From NCBI GenBank assembly GCA_014529385.2, contig CM043967.1, positions 11,422,001 to 11,486,000 on the forward strand: a DNA stretch of 64,000 nucleotides, read 5' to 3'. This stretch comes from Adiantum capillus-veneris. Lineage: Eukaryota > Streptophyta > Polypodiopsida > Polypodiales > Pteridaceae. Made by a program: the position numbers and the translations under genes. Below are positions 33,393-44,478 of the stretch, one piece after another; positions within the stretch are counted from its first letter, which is position 1, and every line of letters begins with the position of its first letter. The notes beneath the pieces are model-generated. The model ran no database searches. It was not told the DNA's origin and was given only the letters and a program-made list of their open reading frames with translations.

Positions 33393-35899
33393 TCAAAGGA
33401 TTCTTAGGACAATCTTCCAGAAAGTGTCCTCCCTTTTTGCAACATTGTATGCAATAGGCTTCAAATGGTTTGATATTTTTGTCAGGCTCTCGACATTCAT
33501 TTTTCCAATGGTCGTCAGCACCACAGTTATGACAGTTCCTGTTCTAGGCTTCATCATGGGTCTTCCCATGGGAGGTCTGACACCTTGATTAGCTACATAA
33601 GACATTGGTGCGAGCTCTGGTGGAGCATAAGTCATGGTCTCTTCCATTGGTGGTGGATGTGGATTATACCAATCTCCTTCTACCATTACTATAGATGGAC
33701 TAGGCTCTGCATAGGGTGTAACAGGCACTAATGCTTGTTCATCGATGACTCCTTCAGAGTGCATGTACTTTACAGGCCCTACATTATGTCGTGGATACGG
33801 AGGTTGTTGCCCCAACATAGGTTGAGGTCTTTCCATACCCATTGGTGGTCTTTGAGCTTGGGTCATATTAGGCTGATATCTGTACATGGGTTGTCCTTGT
33901 GGCATCATGGGCATGTACTGAACATTCCCATCATACTTTGGTCTGAAGTAGCACTCGTGGGTCTCATGGTTGGTCCATTTACCCTTGATTGCACACCATT
34001 TTTGTGGCTTAATTGGTTGTCCCTGTGGAGGTATCCCTTGCCCTGGCCCTCTCGTCGGTGCTTTTTGCATGTTGTTCATCATGTCGTTCATCCTTTTTAG
34101 CATATCTTATATGGCTGAGAGCGGTGCCGCAGCAACCGTTCCCACTTGTGCTATTTTTTTGGATGTTGTCTTCTGGCTTTGGTTATCCTTAGGGACATCT
34201 TCTTTGTTGAAAATCTCATAATTGGTTGTCCCTGTGGAGGTATCCCTTGCCCTGGCCCTCTCGTAGGTGCTTTTTGCATGTTTTTCATCATGTCGTTCAT
34301 CCTTTTTAGCATATCTTCTATGGCTGAGAGCGGTGCCGCAGCAACCGTTCCCACTTGTGTTGTTTTTGTGGATGTTGTCTTCTCGCTTTGGTTATCCTTA
34401 AGGACATCTTCTTCGTTGAAAATCTCACAATTGTCTCCTAGGTCAATAGCATCAGACACACATGCTTCTAGGATTGTATGCTTATTGCTATAGAGTATAG
34501 CATGAAGTTCTTTGTTTAGCAGTCCCTCTAGAAACAAAGATACAAGTTGTTCTTCTGTAGGTATCTCCATCTCTGGGCATCTGGCAATGTATTGTTTCAT
34601 TCGAGTTGCACAATCCCTAATAGACTCATCATGTTTCTATTTAAAGCTGTAGATTTGAGCTACCATATTATGTTTGATCCCCGTTTTGGAACAAGCAGCT
34701 ACAAATCCTTGAGCTAATGTGTTCAAGTCCATGATTGACCTTGGTGGAATGTTTTGGAACCATGTCAAAGCTTTTCCTTCTAATGTCATTCCAAACCTCT
34801 TGAATTGAGTATGGAAATTGAATATATGCTCTGCTCTTAGCACTTGCTTAAAGCTTGCTAAGTGGTCGTATGGATCCCCTGATCCACTGTATTTTCTGAC
34901 CCATTTTTGAAAATCAGCTGGTCTGACGCGTCTGTTTGGTTCAACTCCAGGTCTTCTGGGAGTTGGTCCTGTTCCGAGTCCTTCAACCCAATCTGTTGGA
35001 AATAGTGACTCATGTAGCCCTGGACTGGCCTTAGTGTCACCCAGTTTTCTACGTGATGAGGTGGTTTCTGGTTTCTTCACATTACTCTCAGATGATCTCT
35101 CACGGTATTCATCCCTTGGAATTGTTTCTGGTCCTTGCTTCAATATCCAATCCCATATGGAATACCCTTGGTATTTGGTTTGTTCTACCTCCTCAGGAGT
35201 CATCATAACAAAGTTGTTGTTATAACAATCCCTAAACAGGTAGGTTGGTAGGTATGTTGATCCCTTATCTTTGCTCTTGAAGATATAGATGATCTTCATG
35301 GCTGTTAATTGTCCGAGTTTGGCATGAGAAGTCCACAGAAGATCTTTTATGTTTCTATCTTCCCAACAGTAGACTCCGATCCTAGGATTATCCGTACTAA
35401 GCCGTTTCAAAGGCTTCAAGTCTACTTGATCATATCCCTCGAATCCTAAAGTTGGTGGTCCTTCTTTTGCTAACATATCTGGGATTATGGTGTTTACTTC
35501 TAACCCCCATTTGTCTATCACGTCAGGGTTTTTGACTTGTAAATATTGAGTTCCGTTTTGATCCATGTACATTTTTCCTTCTTTGTTTGCCCTAATCTCT
35601 TCTTCGAACTCAATACCATGGTCATCAATGCGAATAGCATACTCCTCATTAGGGTCCAAGTAAACCTGGGCTCCATGACGCTTGTAAAAAGATAGTTTAT
35701 AGTGCACTGTCATTCCAGTTTCCGAGTGAGTCGAGTAAGAAGAAATTTCGGATGTTGAATCTGAAAAAGTGTATGAGACTTCTTCAAGAATTGTGTGCAA
35801 GGAATTTCCTTGATTGACGCTTTCTTCCATAGATATTCTATTGGAGGCTTCTCCGAGTATGCCATGATTTCCTAGTACACGATAAGATCTAAGGTTCAT
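33393..35899 (-). pseudogene. gag of B with long N-terminal extension
   Basis: The first 270 or so residues (from 35899) are an unassigned domain (GAQVYLDPNEEYAIRIDDHG, YCWEDRNIKDLLW, YLPTYLFRDCYN). The gag core follows (RPADFQKWVRKYSGSGDPYD, FKRFGMTLEGKALTWFQNI). An in-frame TAG ends the first block after YSFK at 34637. The rest continues to RMKQYIARCPE, FLEGLLNKEL, a Met/Pro/Gln-rich tail, the motif WCAIKGKWTNH, and two zinc knuckles (CHNCGADDHWKNEC and a CX2CX5HX4C variant) near 33520-33410. A 209-bp tandem duplication near 34015-34432 shifts the frame. Confidence 0.8.
34015..34432. repeat. 209-bp tandem duplication in B gag
   Basis: The block starting GGTTGTCCCTGTGGAGG at 34015 recurs at 34224. 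The copies are close to identical over about 209 bases. The offset is not a multiple of three, so it breaks the gag frame and must postdate the last active state. One copy carries an additional stop-forming change. Confidence 0.9.
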
Positions 35900-37850
35900 A
35901 TAGACTTATGAAGCCCTGGATAGAGTACTCACCTTTGGATTGACTTGTCGTCAATTTTCACTTGATTCAATTGCAACTTTCTATCAAGCCACTGATTCCT
36001 CGTGTGCAACCTGATTCCTATACAAATTCGATCAAGTTAGTTATTCTTCTATAAAGACGATAGAGTTTTTGCTCATCTCGTGTTTGGTCTTTGTGTATCA
36101 CTTCAAATCAAGCTATGAGAGTCAAAATTTGACTTTAGCAAAAATCAAAGGTCTAATCTGCAACCTGTAAACTGAGTGTACATGTATCAATTTTGATCTG
36201 ATTGAACCCAAAATTGCCTTGTAGCTTTATATTATGTTGGTCTATCACTGTATAAGTTCAAAAGTCAAATTTGATGTCTCTGCATAGCAGAAGTAAATAA
36301 TCGCGATTATTTACTTTTGTCAGTTTTTTGCACTTTTTTTATTGGTTTGGCAAGTATACAACTTGTTAGAGTCCCTGGACAAGTTTCAACAAGTTTGGAC
36401 AAAATCTGATCAAGTTTATCAACTGTTTGGTGTCCACAAACTCTGATTGCAAGAATCTGGCTTAAGTCTCACTTTTAGAATCCAAATTTCACCAAAATTG
36501 ATTTGTGAGGTATACTTGATATGCTTGACCTTGTGATACACTCAAATTTGCAAAATCATCAAGTTTTGAAGCAAGTGAAAATAATCGTGATTATTTACTC
36601 CAGTTATATTTTTGCAAGTTTTTGCCCCAACTTTGACACAGATCTGTTAAGCACCTTAAGTTAAGGTCACTAACCAAGTTTCATCAAGTTTGGATAAATT
36701 TTTGTCAAATGGTCATCAATTATCTCTCTGCAGACTAACTTTGCAATTAGTCACAAATTTCACTCCAATGATCCAAATCTTACCAAATTTGGTTTGTGGG
36801 CTTATTACAACATGGTGAATCTAGTGGTATGCTGACTTGGTCAAAAAAGTTGAAAAATAGGGCAGATGTAAATAATTGGGATTATTTATATTTGACAATT
36901 TTTTGTAAATTTTTTGTCAACTAAGCATATACGCATGTTTATCACATCAACATAAGCCTATGAATCAAATTTCAACAAGTTTGGATAAATTTTCTCCCAA
37001 TTTATACTCAAAATTCAAAAAGTCAGTACAAACTTTAGTTTTTACCCAATTTTTTGCCAGTTTAGTGATCCAAATCTCTTGGGCCTTTACAAAAGTTGTT
37101 TGTACATATGCAATGAGTCAATGGTATGAACCTTGGTCAGTTTAGAGCAAAAAGTTAATAATCACGATTATTAACTTTAGGCTTGAAATGAGCACTTTTT
37201 TGCAATTTTCTCAAGGACAGTCTTAATATGATGCATTTTAAGCCTATGAATCAAGTCAAAGCTTAATTTGGCCTTAAAAAAATATCAAGAAAAAGTAAAT
37301 AATTTAAGTTTTGGCCAACTCTTGAAATTTTTTACCTCGAAATGTCTTTGAGCTTATCCACTGGTTCAGACAACTCTTAGGCTTACTCTCCAGTCGGATT
37401 GAGTGGATTTGAGTCTTTTCAAGCTATTTCTAGCCGTAGACCTGAAATTCTGCAACTTCCAATAACAACTCACACTTGATTCTTTCAGAGAGAGCAATGT
37501 TCTGAAATCCACATCGGATCCTACTTACCCTACTCCTAGATTCTCATGCAATGGGGTTGTGGAAAGTGTCCACAACACTCGCTTACTTGTGTTTTTTACG
37601 TTTTTCAGAGCCTCGATCTTAAAACTTGTCTCATCTACCAATCATTCTCCAAATCCTAATATAAATCTACAGTCCTACCATTCTAAAGGTACTCAGCAAG
37701 TACGATTACTTCCAAGCTATCTCTACACAACAAAAAATGACAATCTTAAGCTATGCGGTTTCTAAAAGAAAGTTTTGAATTCTAGGTGAACCTAGAAGAA
37801 GTTAAAGGACAACTACACAAGACGCTCGTGTTTTTTCCTAGTTTAGGTCT
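35900..37850 (-). other. 5' leader of B
   Basis: This is about 1.95 kb of AT-rich non-coding sequence between the primer site and gag. It contains the palindrome-centred repeats described separately. Small open frames (36960-37145, 37559-37765) carry no family features. A leader this long is unusual but known in large plant gypsy elements. Confidence 0.7.
36290..37175. repeat. four repeats of about 287 bp centred on an AT-rich palindrome
   Basis: Copies of a core like AATAATCGCGATTATT start near 36297, 36581, 36872 and 37158 (spacings about 284, 291 and 286). Copy 1 is a perfect palindrome with arm AAGTAAATAATCG and its reverse complement. Copy 4 has arm AAGTTAATAATC with the matching GATTATTAACTT: both arms changed together. 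Surrounding sequence is more diverged between units, with words such as TTCAACAAGTTTGGA recurring. Confidence 0.85.
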
Positions 37851-37874
37851 CTTTGATCCCCAGCAACGGCGCCA
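37851..37874 (-). promoter_or_regulatory. primer binding site of B (tRNA-Asp type)
   Basis: On the minus strand it starts TGGCGCCGTTGCTGGGGATC, two bases after the LTR end (CCCACA at 37877). TGGCGCCGTTGCCGGGGA is the Asp tRNA primer word used by Athila-like plant elements. It fixes the 5' LTR boundary. Confidence 0.9.
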
Positions 37875-37876
37875 AA

Positions 37877-38794
37877 TGTGGGACGCATGTCTAACCTCAC
37901 CATCCTATCTTGTTACAGTACTAGCGAGAACTATGATTAATTTGTCAAACCATGGGATGAAGCTTACTCGACTAGTGCATAGAGGCTACAAGAGGTTGTC
38001 AATCTCTCGAAAAACGACTAACAACTGGCATCTAACTCAGGCTACACTCAAGTGACTGAAATCACCAAAAGCCAATCGCTCATCGGCAAGCAAATCACAT
38101 TCGTTACAGCATCAAATGACATCCAAACGTAATGAAACTTCTAGGACAAGTTTATAAGACCTAAGCACACATGCCTATGGTTTCAAACCCCACTTTAGGT
38201 CAAGTTCCAAAATAGCAATTATTAATAACATTGGATTTTTGACCTACTCGTTTTCGACCCAGAATGCATCTAATTGCTTAGCAATGATGTCCCAATACCC
38301 CGCCTATGCTTAGTTTTTTATTTGAACATGTAAATATCTAGTTATGATGAAATTAGGACGCGGATCGACGACGCCAAAAGCTACAAAATACTGTGAATGG
38401 CTTACATCAATGCGTAGAGCTCTTACATACGGTTGCAATGCAACAAACGCAATTGCAATGTGACAACCGGAGAGGGAGTAGGAAGCGCGAGAAGGAGAGA
38501 AGTGAGTGCCGTTAGCTCACGCTATGTATTTCTTATCCAAAAACTTATAAAAAACTTACAAAAATTGGCTTTTATACCGTAGCCAAGGTTTTTGGGTGGT
38601 CAAAACTAATAATCTGGAGTTCTATCAAAGCTGGGAAATGACTGGCTGATACAATCTGGAAGCTTGTAGCCCCGGCTCATTAATTACAAAGTTTATCCGA
38701 GAAAATAGGAGTTACAATATACCCGAATCATCAAAATAATAAATGTTTTACAAAGAGAACTTTGAAAAATGGTGTCGGTGTTAGCTTGCTGCTA
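37877..38794 (-). mobile_element. 5' LTR of B
   Basis: It is 918 bases, from TGTTAGCAGCAAGC (at 38794, minus strand) to CCCACA (37877). It has a TATAAAAG box at 38569-38576 and a CGAGAAGGAGAGAAGTGAG-like GA-rich stretch downstream. It aligns with the A LTR at 2479-3242. Confidence 0.9.
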
Positions 38795-39233
38795 ACACAA
38801 GCACCATAGGTGGAGTTCCCACCTCAAGCTCAGGCCTAGCTTGCCTAAGGTCAAAGGCAAGTTTAGGTCGGGTTCCCACCTCAAGCACATCCCTAGCTTG
38901 CTAAAGGTCAAAGACAAGTTTAGGTCGGGTTCCCACCTAGGGTTCCCACCTAGCTCAACCCTAGCTTGCTTAATTTCAAAGGACTTTTAACACTAACCAT
39001 TGGAGGTCTTTAATAAATCTAACCCTAAGGTCTTTTAAGCTCCATTATTTAACTTTTCTCTTTGATATACCATCTCTCATTTGGACCCCTTTACCATTGG
39101 CCCCGTGTTGAGATAGATCCGTAAGCACGTGTCTATATTCTAACCCTTGTTCTCGTTTATTATCCCACATTAAATGATCAGTTTAATGTGAGAAAATCAT
39201 TTGGGTTGGTTAGATATTAGATATTTAATGACA
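38795..39233 (-). mobile_element. 3' LTR remnant of E1
   Basis: It starts on the minus strand at 39233 (TGTCATTAAA) next to the purine tract at 39234-39248, and runs through 57-bp minisatellite units (38810-38990). B's LTR begins at 38794, so the last 0.8-1.2 kb of this LTR have been displaced or lost. Confidence 0.85.
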
Positions 39234-39741
39234 TTACCTCTCTCTTGAAATCATAGGCGTCCTCGACTATGAGATAAAAGAGATAAAGCCATAGTCATTA
39301 GTCAATTTGTCTTAGTGGGTAGAGGATCCCTTTTTACCCTACAACATCATTCCAAGATGAATGACTAATCCATTTGGTGCTTGGGAGACATAGCTGCCGC
39401 AAGCATGTCTGCTCTTTAGCCCATTTCATCTTCCAAGTAGAGTGACAAATTCTACATGGCGTTTGAGAGACGTCGTCATCCCAAACACGATTCTTAGTAT
39501 GCATACTACTTAAATTTATGGACAATAAAGAGAGAATTAGTCTTATAAGACAAAACATTGATCATTTAAAAGAAACATGTACATTTGCTTACTCTAATGT
39601 AGCATTGTAAGCATTGACAAGGTTCATATTATCCTTAAGCTAGGTTCCTTGCACCCATTTAGCATCTTTAAAAGGATAATTCATTAACTTAATAAGATAT
39701 CATCAGATAATCTCACCGTTTCTTAATACCTTGTCTTCATG
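39234..39741 (-). other. polypurine tract and 3' UTR of E1
   Basis: The purine tract at 39234-39248 (TCAAGAGAGAGGTAA on the minus strand) abuts the LTR. The rest separates it from the integrase stop and aligns with 431-788 in E3 up to about 39616. It is non-coding. Confidence 0.75.
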
Positions 39742-40985
39742 TCATAGGATGGACTTAGATTGAAGTACTTTTCCTTGCTCTTCTATTTTTGGAGGGTCTG
39801 CAACTATTGCTTCTTTTGATGGCACTCCTTTGTAAGGCTTATGTAGGTTCTCATGGAAAACATGGTGCATGAGCCAATGGTTCGGCAACTTCAATTGATA
39901 AGCCATCTCATTGACTGGCTTAAGAATTTTAAGGACCATAGTATCTTTTTGCTAGTTTAGCATCATACTCTTGGTGGTCCGTAGGACTCTTGCCCATAGT
40001 ATGCCTCAGATAAGCCTTGAGAAACTTTAGCAAGACCCAATCATTTTCCTTAAAGGCTAAGGTTCTTTTGTGCTTATTAGCAGCATCCCTTTTTGCCTTT
40101 CCTGTGAGATGGATATAACCCCTTTAATCTTTGGAAAAGATTCTTGTAGGTCTCAGCTATATTCATCAGCAGGCGAAGATCTTCCCATGTACTTGAAGTA
40201 GTAAGGGACTTTTTGGATCTTCCCTCTTTAACCTTGAAAGGTGTTTTCCCCATAGAAGTATGTATAATGTCATTGTACACATACTCTATAAGAGGTAGGT
40301 ACTTCTATCATCGAGAACGTTGATCTACTTCCATGACATAAGCTTTTAGTAGATTCAAGAATCATTAGATTAGTTATTTCACTTTGGTCATCCGTCTGTG
40401 GATGATAGGCCGAAAGAGAAATTTAATCTACTTCTTAGATTTCAAAAGAGACCCTTCTAGAAATTACTCGTCATTCTAGGATCTTTGTCCGACACTATGG
40501 ATGTTGGAAATCTATGATGCTTGAAAATTTGAGATCTGAAGAGGGTTGCCATTTGATGTGCGTTAATAGTCGTTTTTACAGGCATAGAGTGTGTTTTCTT
40601 GTTAAGCCCGTTGACTGAAACAATCCAAGTTGCTTCCCTCGATCAATTTTCAACTTTTGGTATACCACGCATTTTGAAACATACTCTTGTGTGTTCAGTT
40701 TCCATGGTAGACCAACGGAAATACATTTCTACTTCTCGAAGAGTAGACTATGGAATCCCTCTTTGCCCCGCATAAGGAGAGTATGGGATTCATACATGAC
40801 TTTCGTATTGTATGAGTGATTAACACATAGGCTTATTGCCATTTGGAAGATAACCATCCTTCAAGGTGAATGGTTCTTTTTTCTTCCTATTGCAAAGGCT
40901 ATAATTACATACTTAAAGTCTTGGTCAGTAGCATACTCATCTATCATAAAAGATAGATCATTGTGAGTTGTTATAGACACCACAT
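39742..40985 (-). pseudogene. integrase of E1
   Basis: The core is strongly decayed: traces include IVSDKDPRM (second catalytic Asp) near 40490 and a degraded form of the Glu-containing GQTE motif near 40390. Beyond it are MYNDIIHTSMGKTPF at 40280 and the C-terminal KILKPVNEMAYQLKLP, then VFHENLHKPYKG at 39940-39742, which corresponds to the segment before a chromodomain. Many stops and shifts are present. No full chromodomain can be read. Confidence 0.75.
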
Positions 40986-42098
40986 TTACCCTTGGTCGTT
41001 GTGAAAGTGCATTGACCACTTGATTGTGCTTGCCAACAATGTGAGCAATATGAATTTTAAATTGCAAAAGAAAATTTTTTCCACCTCCTTTGTTTGTCGG
41101 AGAGCTTGGTTTCCGTCATGAAGTTCTTGAGGCTTTGTGATCCATTCGTAGGATGAATGGAGTCCCCAAAAGATAGTGTTTCCACGTGTTTAGGGCATAT
41201 AGAATAGCTAGTAGCTCTTTTTCGTATTTACCCAATACACACTTATCGAAGTTGAGTCTTTGACTCTCATATGCGATGGCATGCCCTTCTTGAAGCAAAA
41301 TGACTCCAAGGAAATTACCACAAGCGTCACATTAGACCTCAAATGGCTTTGAGAAATCTAGTAGTGTGAGCACACGTTGAGAGATAAGATTTTCCTTAAG
41401 ATTCTTCAAAAGCTTCTTGCAATTTTGCAGTCCATGAGTACTTAACGTTCTTTTTTGTTAAGTCATGTAATGGGCTTGCTATTAGCACGAATTTTTTTAA
41501 TGAAGCGTCTATAGTATGCACACATACCTATGAAGCTTGGTACTTCCTGTAGATTCCTTGGATTAGGCCATCCTTTTATTATCTCTAACTTTGTTGGATC
41601 CATACGCGTGCCATCTTTAGAGATAATGTGACCTAAATGTTGAATCTCTTGTAGGAAATAAATTACTTTTATTTTGATTAAAGCTTATTCTCTCTCACAA
41701 CTTGAAAGCATACCTAGAGGATCGCTTGTACTCTTCAAGAGAATTTGAATGGCCTGAAGATTTTTGTCCATCATGAGTTTGAATATGTCTGGAGCATTTG
41801 TCGAGCCAAAACTTGTAAATTATCAAATAGATCTTCTACCCGCAGCATGGGAAACTTGTTTTTTGATAGTGATCTTATTTAGTGCTCTATAGTCAACACA
41901 CATGATATGTGTCGTCTTTCTTTTGCACTAGAAGTAATGGTGAACAAAATGGAGAGGAGCTAGACCTCACCATCCCTTTTTCCACCAATTTATGCACTTG
42001 CCTCACGATCTCCTCTTGTTGAGCTTGTGAAACTCGATAAGGAGGCTTGTTAGGCAGCAAGCTTCCTGGTAGGAGCTCAATTGCATGGTCATCATCCC
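40986..42098 (-). pseudogene. reverse transcriptase and RNase H of E1
   Basis: The fingers are read at 42098-41890 (PYRVSQAQQEEIVRQVHKLV, SSPFCSPLLLVQKKD). The palm is largely missing: after FGSTNAPDIFKLMMDKN the trace jumps past the place of the catalytic DD box, so an internal deletion removed it. The connection (HLGHIISKDGTRMDP) is at about 41640, and RNase H (YESQRLNFDKCV, KYEKELLAILYALNTWKHYL) at 41298-41116, ending with VGKHNQVVNALSQRP near 40990. Confidence 0.8.
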
Positions 42099-42641
42099 TC
42101 ATTTTAGAGGTGGCTCACTAGGGATGTCATCAATGAAAACATCTTGGGATTCATTTAGGAAATTAGACAACTCTATTTCCTCTTGATTCCCTTTATTGCA
42201 AGATATGGTGTTTCCCAACTCATTAGCATCTATGTACATGCTCTCTTCCCTATAGGTGAAGTAGATTCTCCTTTTAGGGAACTTCATGTTGGAAGCCATG
42301 CGGTTAAACCATGGTGCCCCAACGATAACATTCTCATGTTTGAGAGGAAAGATGAAGGAATCCTTTTTGTCCACATAGATTTGGACATGAAGCCTTAATT
42401 TTCCAATGAAAGAAGTAACTAAGACGTCTTGTCCCTTGATAGCTCCATTGGCTTTCAATGCATCTCCTATCTTGTGGGCTTGTATGCCTAACTTAGTGGT
42501 CAACTCCGTGGATATGAAGTTGTGAGTTGAACTAGGGTCATACAAAATAAAGTCATCATACTCTTGCATCTTTCCCCAAGCATAGGAAAGGAGAAATCCT
42601 TGGCAATGAGCATCCTCTTTTGGAGCTTCAAACATAGACAC
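42099..42641 (-). pseudogene. retropepsin of E1
   Basis: A 180-codon frame carries ILYDPSSTHNFIS, where chromovirus proteases have D-S/P-G-x-T-H-N-F-I; the Gly is replaced by Ser. The second motif is NVIVGAPWFNRM. It follows the gag zinc knuckle directly and is followed by RT. Confidence 0.8.
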
Positions 42642-43877
42642 TCTAGGAGTCTCATTACGGGAAATTCTCTTGGGGCAAGGACGATAACCATGGCCTTGCT
42701 CCCCACACTTAAAACATTTGTGATCCTTGCAAAAAGTTGCAAGCTCTTCAGGAGAGAGTTTATTTTTACCTTTGTAAACTCCTTTCTCCTTGTACCGATT
42801 GTTGTTGTTGTTGTTGGAATGTCCGTGGGAAACATTTTGGCATTGGTTTTCCTCTTGGCATTACTTTTGTCTTTATTTTCCACGGGCTTGACATTTCGTC
42901 TAGCCCCTTGTTCGAAATTGATGCGCAAAGCAACCATGGCGTGGGTGGATTACTTCAGTGTGATAGAACCAGGCCGTTGAGATTTGACATACTCGGCCAT
43001 ATCTTTGGGTAATCCCGCACAAAATTGTTGCTTTTGCTTGGAAAAGTCTATCTTTTGAAAGACATTAGCCTTGAGATATAAATCCCGTAGAGTTTTCCAT
43101 GTCTTTGGGGCTTCACTGTTGCCACGACGATTGACGAGCCAATTTTTGGAAGTGCATAGCTACATGGTGTAGCTTGGAGGACTGTGTGAAGCCCTCGTCT
43201 CCAAAGCCCACATCAAATTGTTGGATGAAGGCCAATACTTTGTTGGTAGCACCAAAGGTACCATCATAGGTGAGAAAAGAGATACTCTTTCCTCCCTCTT
43301 TGAACTTCTTGAGCTTTTGTGACCTTCGCCATGCAGGGTAATATTTGTGATGTCCTCCCCTCTTATATTCTCTAGGAGAATAGCCATAGCTTTCATCGGT
43401 AGAGGAGGAAGGTGAAGAAGAAGGAAAAGAGGGTGACCTCTTTCTTGCCCTTTTCTTCCTCGGTTTCCTCTCTTCCCTTTTGGAGTGACGAGGAGAAGGA
43501 CTATGGGTTAACCGTTTCCTCTTGGTAGGAGTTGGCAATCGTTTAGTCCTCCTTCTTCGTGGAGCCACATTTTCAGAGGAATTTAGGGATTCATTGCTTT
43601 CTTGATCTTTGGATTCCTCCTCTCATATGGGAGAGATTCTTCTTTTGGGGGTCTCTTCAAGAGGCCTCGTAAGCTCTCTCTCCTCTTGGAGAGAAAAGGA
43701 AATCCCATAAGCACGAAGTTGTTGAGTAACTTCGGCTTGCAAAGTGGGGTTGCCCATTGCTTGTTGCAACCTAGTGACAAGATAATTAACAAACATGGGG
43801 GCATCATCATTGGCACCTTCATGTGCAAAATCAAAGTTATCAATGTTCATTCTCCTCTCTTGGTTATTGTCAGCCAT
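42642..43877 (-). pseudogene. gag of E1
   Basis: The start MADNNQERRMNIDNFDF is at 43877. The N-terminal part (FVNYLVTRLQQAMGNP) is followed by an Arg/Ser-rich basic region (RRRRTKRLPTPTKRKR, RKKRARKRSPSFPSSSP) at 43568-43380. The core (SFLTYDGTFGATNKVLAF) comes next, then a gag segment up to about 42900 and a zinc knuckle trace matching E2. Frameshifts lie near 43600, 43120 and 42700. The basic RS-type region is not a usual part of chromovirus gag. Confidence 0.8.
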
Positions 43878-43925
43878 ACTAATTAAACTTATGTGTTTAC
43901 TTAGTGTATGCTTTGGCAATTCAAA

Positions 43926-44478
43926 TGTGAGATCCCCAAACCGCCAATACCAAAATCGGGATGGGATCCTTGACAAATCTCTAGGTCTGATAAAAATCAG
44001 AGTCTCTAAACAAGAAAAATGCAAGGAATAGACCTTTACCATTGACAATGACTTGGGTCTATAGCCTTAGAAGAAGACCTAGTCCTGTCTCGCAGCGGAA
44101 ACGGGACAACGTATTAAAAGTCCAAAAACTATTTCGGCCCTATAACTTCCACAAATTTGGCTAAGGTATCCTCAACCAACGATTTTTTTTCCCTAACATA
44201 TATGAGGGCACAACCGCTGGTGGACTCCTCTTCCAAGGGAAGAAGTTTTCTAAACGTTTTAGTGCGCAGGGATGGATAGTTACCTGACTAATCAGGTCCA
44301 CCCGTCCATGATTGACAACCTTAGTCAATCCCCACTTACCACCCCGCACTCACACATGATTCTTTTGTTTTCTAATTACTATCATATTATTTTAACACTT
44401 AAAGTAAATTAACTTTCCGTCACAGTAATTCGTTCAATCAATTTTAAAGACAACATTGAAAGCATGCTTTTAGAAAAC
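43926..44478 (-). mobile_element. D LTR, 3' part
   Basis: It matches 3243-3805 of the C LTR in the same orientation. It ends where TGTTGG of the F LTR begins (44479). It is non-coding. Confidence 0.85.

Larger units (their letters stand above)
28891..38794 (-). mobile_element. gypsy-type element B, 3' truncated
   Basis: This minus-strand element comprises a complete 5' LTR (38794 to 37877), an Asp-type primer site, a leader with four palindrome-centred repeats, gag, protease, RT, RNase H and the first zinc modules of integrase. It ends abruptly at about 28890 against E2 gag, so the integrase core, any third ORF and the 3' LTR are missing. The LTR lies inside the E1 3' LTR (junction 38794/38795). 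Its LTR and that of fragment A are one family; A shows that this family carries a coiled-coil third ORF. Confidence 0.88.

Noticed and set aside
33735-34493. Plus-strand open frames of 80-120 codons
   Set aside because: They are antisense to B gag, which has clear gag and zinc-knuckle motifs on the minus strand.
36290-37175. CRISPR array (regular repeats with spacers)
   Set aside because: The period is about 287 bases, the intervening sequence is itself repeated and the setting is a plant retrotransposon leader. The same reasoning applies to 49059-49936 and 13930-14535.
38795-39000. Second independent element boundary inside the E1 LTR
   Set aside because: The irregular unit there (a repeated short GGGTTCCCACCTAG-type word) is explained by copy-number change of the 57-bp repeat.
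42564-43012. Plus-strand frames across 42.5-43.0 kb
   Set aside because: They are antisense to the zinc-knuckle end of E1 gag; the same antisense words appear beside 28.8 kb opposite E2 gag.
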